A stretch of 27,982 nucleotides of DNA from Verrucomicrobiales bacterium (GTDB lineage Bacteria; Verrucomicrobiota; Verrucomicrobiia; Limisphaerales; UBA9464): assembly GCA_003445095.1 (NCBI GenBank), contig DLVS01000498.1:794-28775 (forward strand), given 5' to 3'. The notes under the pieces are model-generated. The model worked only from the letters and a program-made list of their open reading frames with translations. It was not told the DNA's origin and did no database searches. The position numbers and the translations under genes are program-made. Positions 24,744 through 27,982 of the stretch are shown here, piece after piece (positions within the stretch are counted from its first letter, which is position 1; each line of letters starts with the position of its first letter).

Positions 24744-26687
24744 ATGGCACACATTTTGGGCATCGACTTAGGGACTACAAATTCCTGCATGGCCGTCATG
24801 GAGGGCAATGAACCCTTGGTGCTGGAAAATTCAGAAGGTAAGCGCACCACTCCATCCATCGTCGCTTTCGCCAAAAACGGTGAGCGCCTCGTCGGTGAAG
24901 CCGCGAAACGCCAAGCGATCACCAATTCCCGCAACACTATCTACTCCATCAAGCGCTTCATGGGGCGCAAGTTTGACGAGGTCCAAGAAGAGCTGAAGCG
25001 AGTCCCGTACAAGGTTGTCAAAGCTCCCAACGGTGACGCCGCAGTCGAGGTGGAGGTCGACGGTAAGCCCAAGCTGTTCAGCCCTCCCGAGATTTCGGCC
25101 ATGATTCTGGGCAAGCTCAAGGCGGACGCAGAGATGCGTTTGGGAGAGACGATCACCGAAGCCGTCATCACTGTTCCCGCCTATTTCAACGACTCGCAAC
25201 GCCAGGCCACCAAAGACGCCGGCAAGATCGCAGGGCTCGACGTCAAACGTATCATTAACGAGCCCACCGCGGCGTCGCTGGCCTATGGACTCGACAAAAA
25301 GAAGGACGAGAAAATTGCCGTTTATGATCTCGGCGGCGGGACCTTCGACATCTCCGTGCTCGAGATCGGCGATGGTGTCTTCGAAGTGAAAGCCACCAAC
25401 GGTGACACTCACCTCGGCGGCGACGATTGGGACAATACGTTGATGGATTGGATGCTTGATGAATTCAAGCGCGACGCGGGCATGGACCTTCGCAAGCAGC
25501 CTGACGCGCTTCAGCGTATCAAGGAGGAGGCCGAAAAGGCCAAGATCGCGCTCAGTTCCGCGCAATCCTACGATATCAACCTGCCGTTCATCACGGCCGA
25601 CGCTAGTGGTCCTAAGCACATCCAGAAGACGCTTTCGCGCGCCAAGATGGAGCAACTGTGCGATTCGCTGTTTGAGCGAACGATCACGCCCACCCGAGCT
25701 TGTTTAAAGGACGCTGACCTCAAGGCAGACCAGATTGATGAGCTCGTCTTAGTCGGCGGCATGACTCGCATGCCCCGCGTGGTGGAAACTGCGCGCACGT
25801 TGGTGAACAAGGCGCCGCATCAAGGAGTAAATCCTGACGAGGTGGTTGCCGTCGGGGCCGCTATCCAGGGCGGCGTGCTTCAGGGTAACGTCAAGGATGT
25901 TCTCCTCCTCGACGTGACACCGCTTTCGCTCGGAATCGAGACCATGGGCGGAGTATTAACCAAGCTGATCGAGCGCAACACCACAATTCCAACGCGCAAG
26001 TCCGAAATTTTCTCAACCGCGAGCGATAATCAGCCCGGAGTGGAAATTCACGTTCTCCAAGGTGAGCGCGCCATGTCTCGCGACAATAAGTCGCTCGGCA
26101 AATTCCAGCTCACCGACATCCCGCCGGCGCCGCGGGGAGTCCCCCAGATCGAAGTCACCTTCGATATCGATGCCAACGGGATACTCAATGTGAGCGCGAA
26201 GGACCTGGGCACTGGCAAAGAGCAGAAGATTGTCATCACCGCCTCCAGCGGTTTGTCGAAGGACGAAGTGGAACGGATGCGTCGTGAAGCCGATTCGCAC
26301 GCCGACGACGACAAGAAGCGTCGCGAAGAGGCGGAAGTTCGCAACGAGGGCGACAACACCGCTTATCGCGCCGAGAAGTTCGTTAAGGACAACGGTGACA
26401 AAATTGGCGGCGCCAAATCGAAGATCGAAGAAAGCGCCAAAGCCGTTCGGGAAGCCCTCAAAGGCAGCGATGTCGCGGCCATTCGGTCGTCGTTGGATCA
26501 ACTCAACGAAGCCATGCAAGCCGCCAGCGCCGAGCTTTACAAAAGCGCCCAAGCCAAGGCTCAAAAGGCCGGTCCTGGCCCAGGACCGGAAAGCGACCAA
26601 GCCCAAGCTGAACCCGGCTCTGAAGACGCTAAAAAAGGAGACGGTCCCATCATCGACGCGGAAGTCGTGGATGAGAAGAAGAGTTAA
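24744..26687 (+). CDS. dnaK: Chaperone protein DnaK (Hsp70)
   Basis: DnaK is the ATP-driven Hsp70 chaperone that works with DnaJ and GrpE in the cytoplasm. The 647-residue protein is full length: phosphate-1 motif GIDLGTTNS (5-13), phosphate-2 [16 protein letters not shown] near 195, adenosine motif LVGGMTRMP near 335, the interdomain linker [16 protein letters not shown] near 390, and a substrate-binding domain with GERAMSRDN. The lid helices lead to an Ala/Pro/Gln-rich stretch and the acidic bacterial tail [11 protein letters not shown]. It heads a dnaK-groES-groEL cluster; no grpE or dnaJ is nearby. The inverted repeat at 24589-24619 could control it. Confidence 0.98.
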   Translation: MAHILGIDLGTTNSCMAVMEGNEPLVLENSEGKRTTPSIVAFAKNGERLVGEAAKRQAITNSRNTIYSIKRFMGRKFDEVQEELKRVPYKVVKAPNGDAAVEVEVDGKPKLFSPPEISAMILGKLKADAEMRLGETITEAVITVPAYFNDSQRQATKDAGKIAGLDVKRIINEPTAASLAYGLDKKKDEKIAVYDLGGGTFDISVLEIGDGVFEVKATNGDTHLGGDDWDNTLMDWMLDEFKRDAGMDLRKQPDALQRIKEEAEKAKIALSSAQSYDINLPFITADASGPKHIQKTLSRAKMEQLCDSLFERTITPTRACLKDADLKADQIDELVLVGGMTRMPRVVETARTLVNKAPHQGVNPDEVVAVGAAIQGGVLQGNVKDVLLLDVTPLSLGIETMGGVLTKLIERNTTIPTRKSEIFSTASDNQPGVEIHVLQGERAMSRDNKSLGKFQLTDIPPAPRGVPQIEVTFDIDANGILNVSAKDLGTGKEQKIVITASSGLSKDEVERMRREADSHADDDKKRREEAEVRNEGDNTAYRAEKFVKDNGDKIGGAKSKIEESAKAVREALKGSDVAAIRSSLDQLNEAMQAASAELYKSAQAKAQKAGPGPGPESDQAQAEPGSEDAKKGDGPIIDAEVVDEKKS

Positions 26688-26785
26688 GCGAATTCTCCGC
26701 AATTAATTTACTCTTCCCGATCGCGAGTGCGGCGGGAGTTATTTAGTAGGTACACAAACATAGAAACCAACGCGATACACACAGT

Positions 26786-27079
26786 ATGGCACTCAACGTA
26801 AAACCTCTCGGCGACCGCGTTCTCGTGGAACTCGTCGAAGAAAAAGAAACTAAGAAAGGTGGAATCATCATTCCCGATTCCGCCAAGGAAAAGCCCACCG
26901 AAGGTCTCGTTCGCGCTCTCGGTACCGGCAAAACCAATGACGACGGCAAGAAGCAAGCCTTCGAAGTCAAGGTTGGCGACCGCGTCCTCGTCTCGAAGTA
27001 CGGCGGCACTGAAATCAAGATTGATGGCAAAGAGTATAAGATCTTTGGCGCGGATGACCTGATTGCCGTGGTGGAATAA
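26786..27079 (+). CDS. groES: Co-chaperonin GroES (Hsp10)
   Basis: GroES is the heptameric lid of the GroEL folding chamber. The 97-residue protein has the family start [20 protein letters not shown], the mobile loop with GGIIIPDSA, and the closing region [23 protein letters not shown]. It lies 98 bases after dnaK and 44 before groEL, so groESL form one operon. It is unclear whether dnaK reads into it. Confidence 0.98.
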   Translation: MALNVKPLGDRVLVELVEEKETKKGGIIIPDSAKEKPTEGLVRALGTGKTNDDGKKQAFEVKVGDRVLVSKYGGTEIKIDGKEYKIFGADDLIAVVE

Positions 27080-27117
27080 TGAATTGCCTCAACACTCAAC
27101 CAGAAACGCTCAACTAG

Positions 27118-27982
<865 letters not shown>

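Noticed and set aside
26703..26740. Possible CIRCE element upstream of groES (ACTC...GAGTGC)
   Set aside because: Only the right half resembles CIRCE; the left half is shifted by two bases and lacks TTAGC, so an HrcA site is not supported.

Overview
The window looks like a chromosomal piece of a Verrucomicrobiota bacterium, probably Limisphaerales (Pedosphaera-like). The signs are a prepilin-type protein with an H-X9-DG motif, very large secreted proteins with thrombospondin type 3 (TSP3), Ig-like and CHRD domains and a family-typical N-terminal region, weak or absent Shine-Dalgarno sites, and short TCAAATC-type repeats. This placement is inference from protein style; no rRNA or tRNA gene is present.

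Layout. At the left edge is the 5' part of thiC (minus strand) behind a clear TPP riboswitch. Its coding sequence carries in-frame heptamer repeats. A plus-strand secreted vanadium haloperoxidase/PAP2-like protein follows (1125-3170). From 15930 down to 3261 lie ten minus-strand genes that overlap or are at most 15 bases apart, so they are very likely one operon. In order of transcription they are: a large Ig/TSP3 surface protein with a Cys-rich tail; an unrecognised protein; a candidate precursor peptide with seven Asn residues spaced exactly six apart; a YydG-like radical SAM enzyme; a methyltransferase-fold protein without an NPP motif; a Tat-signal protein; a small PH-like membrane protein; a paralogous methyltransferase with an NPP motif; a TSP3 protein; and a Kelch/Gly-rich protein.

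Upstream and in the same direction are trpC and prfB. A prepilin-like gene is divergent at 18197. Then come housekeeping genes trmL, truA, ruvX and a nagB-like gene (all minus), and a secreted PA14-like/CHRD protein that ends in a strong intrinsic terminator. After a 438-base divergent region with a perfect inverted repeat come dnaK, groES and the start of groEL (plus).

The main discovery candidate is the ten-gene operon. The Asn-every-six-residues hydrophobic segment resembles the cores of polytheonamide/aeronamide-type peptides, where D-residues made by radical SAM epimerases allow a beta-helix and Asn side chains are N-methylated. Here such a segment sits directly next to a probable radical SAM peptide epimerase and two methyltransferase-fold proteins, one with the NPP motif expected of amide or amine N-methylation. 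No dehydratase, B12-dependent methyltransferase, ABC transporter or protease is visible, and the flanking genes encode surface proteins. If correct, this is a reduced or divergent epimerised, N-methylated peptide system linked to the cell surface. The biochemistry is inferred, not shown.
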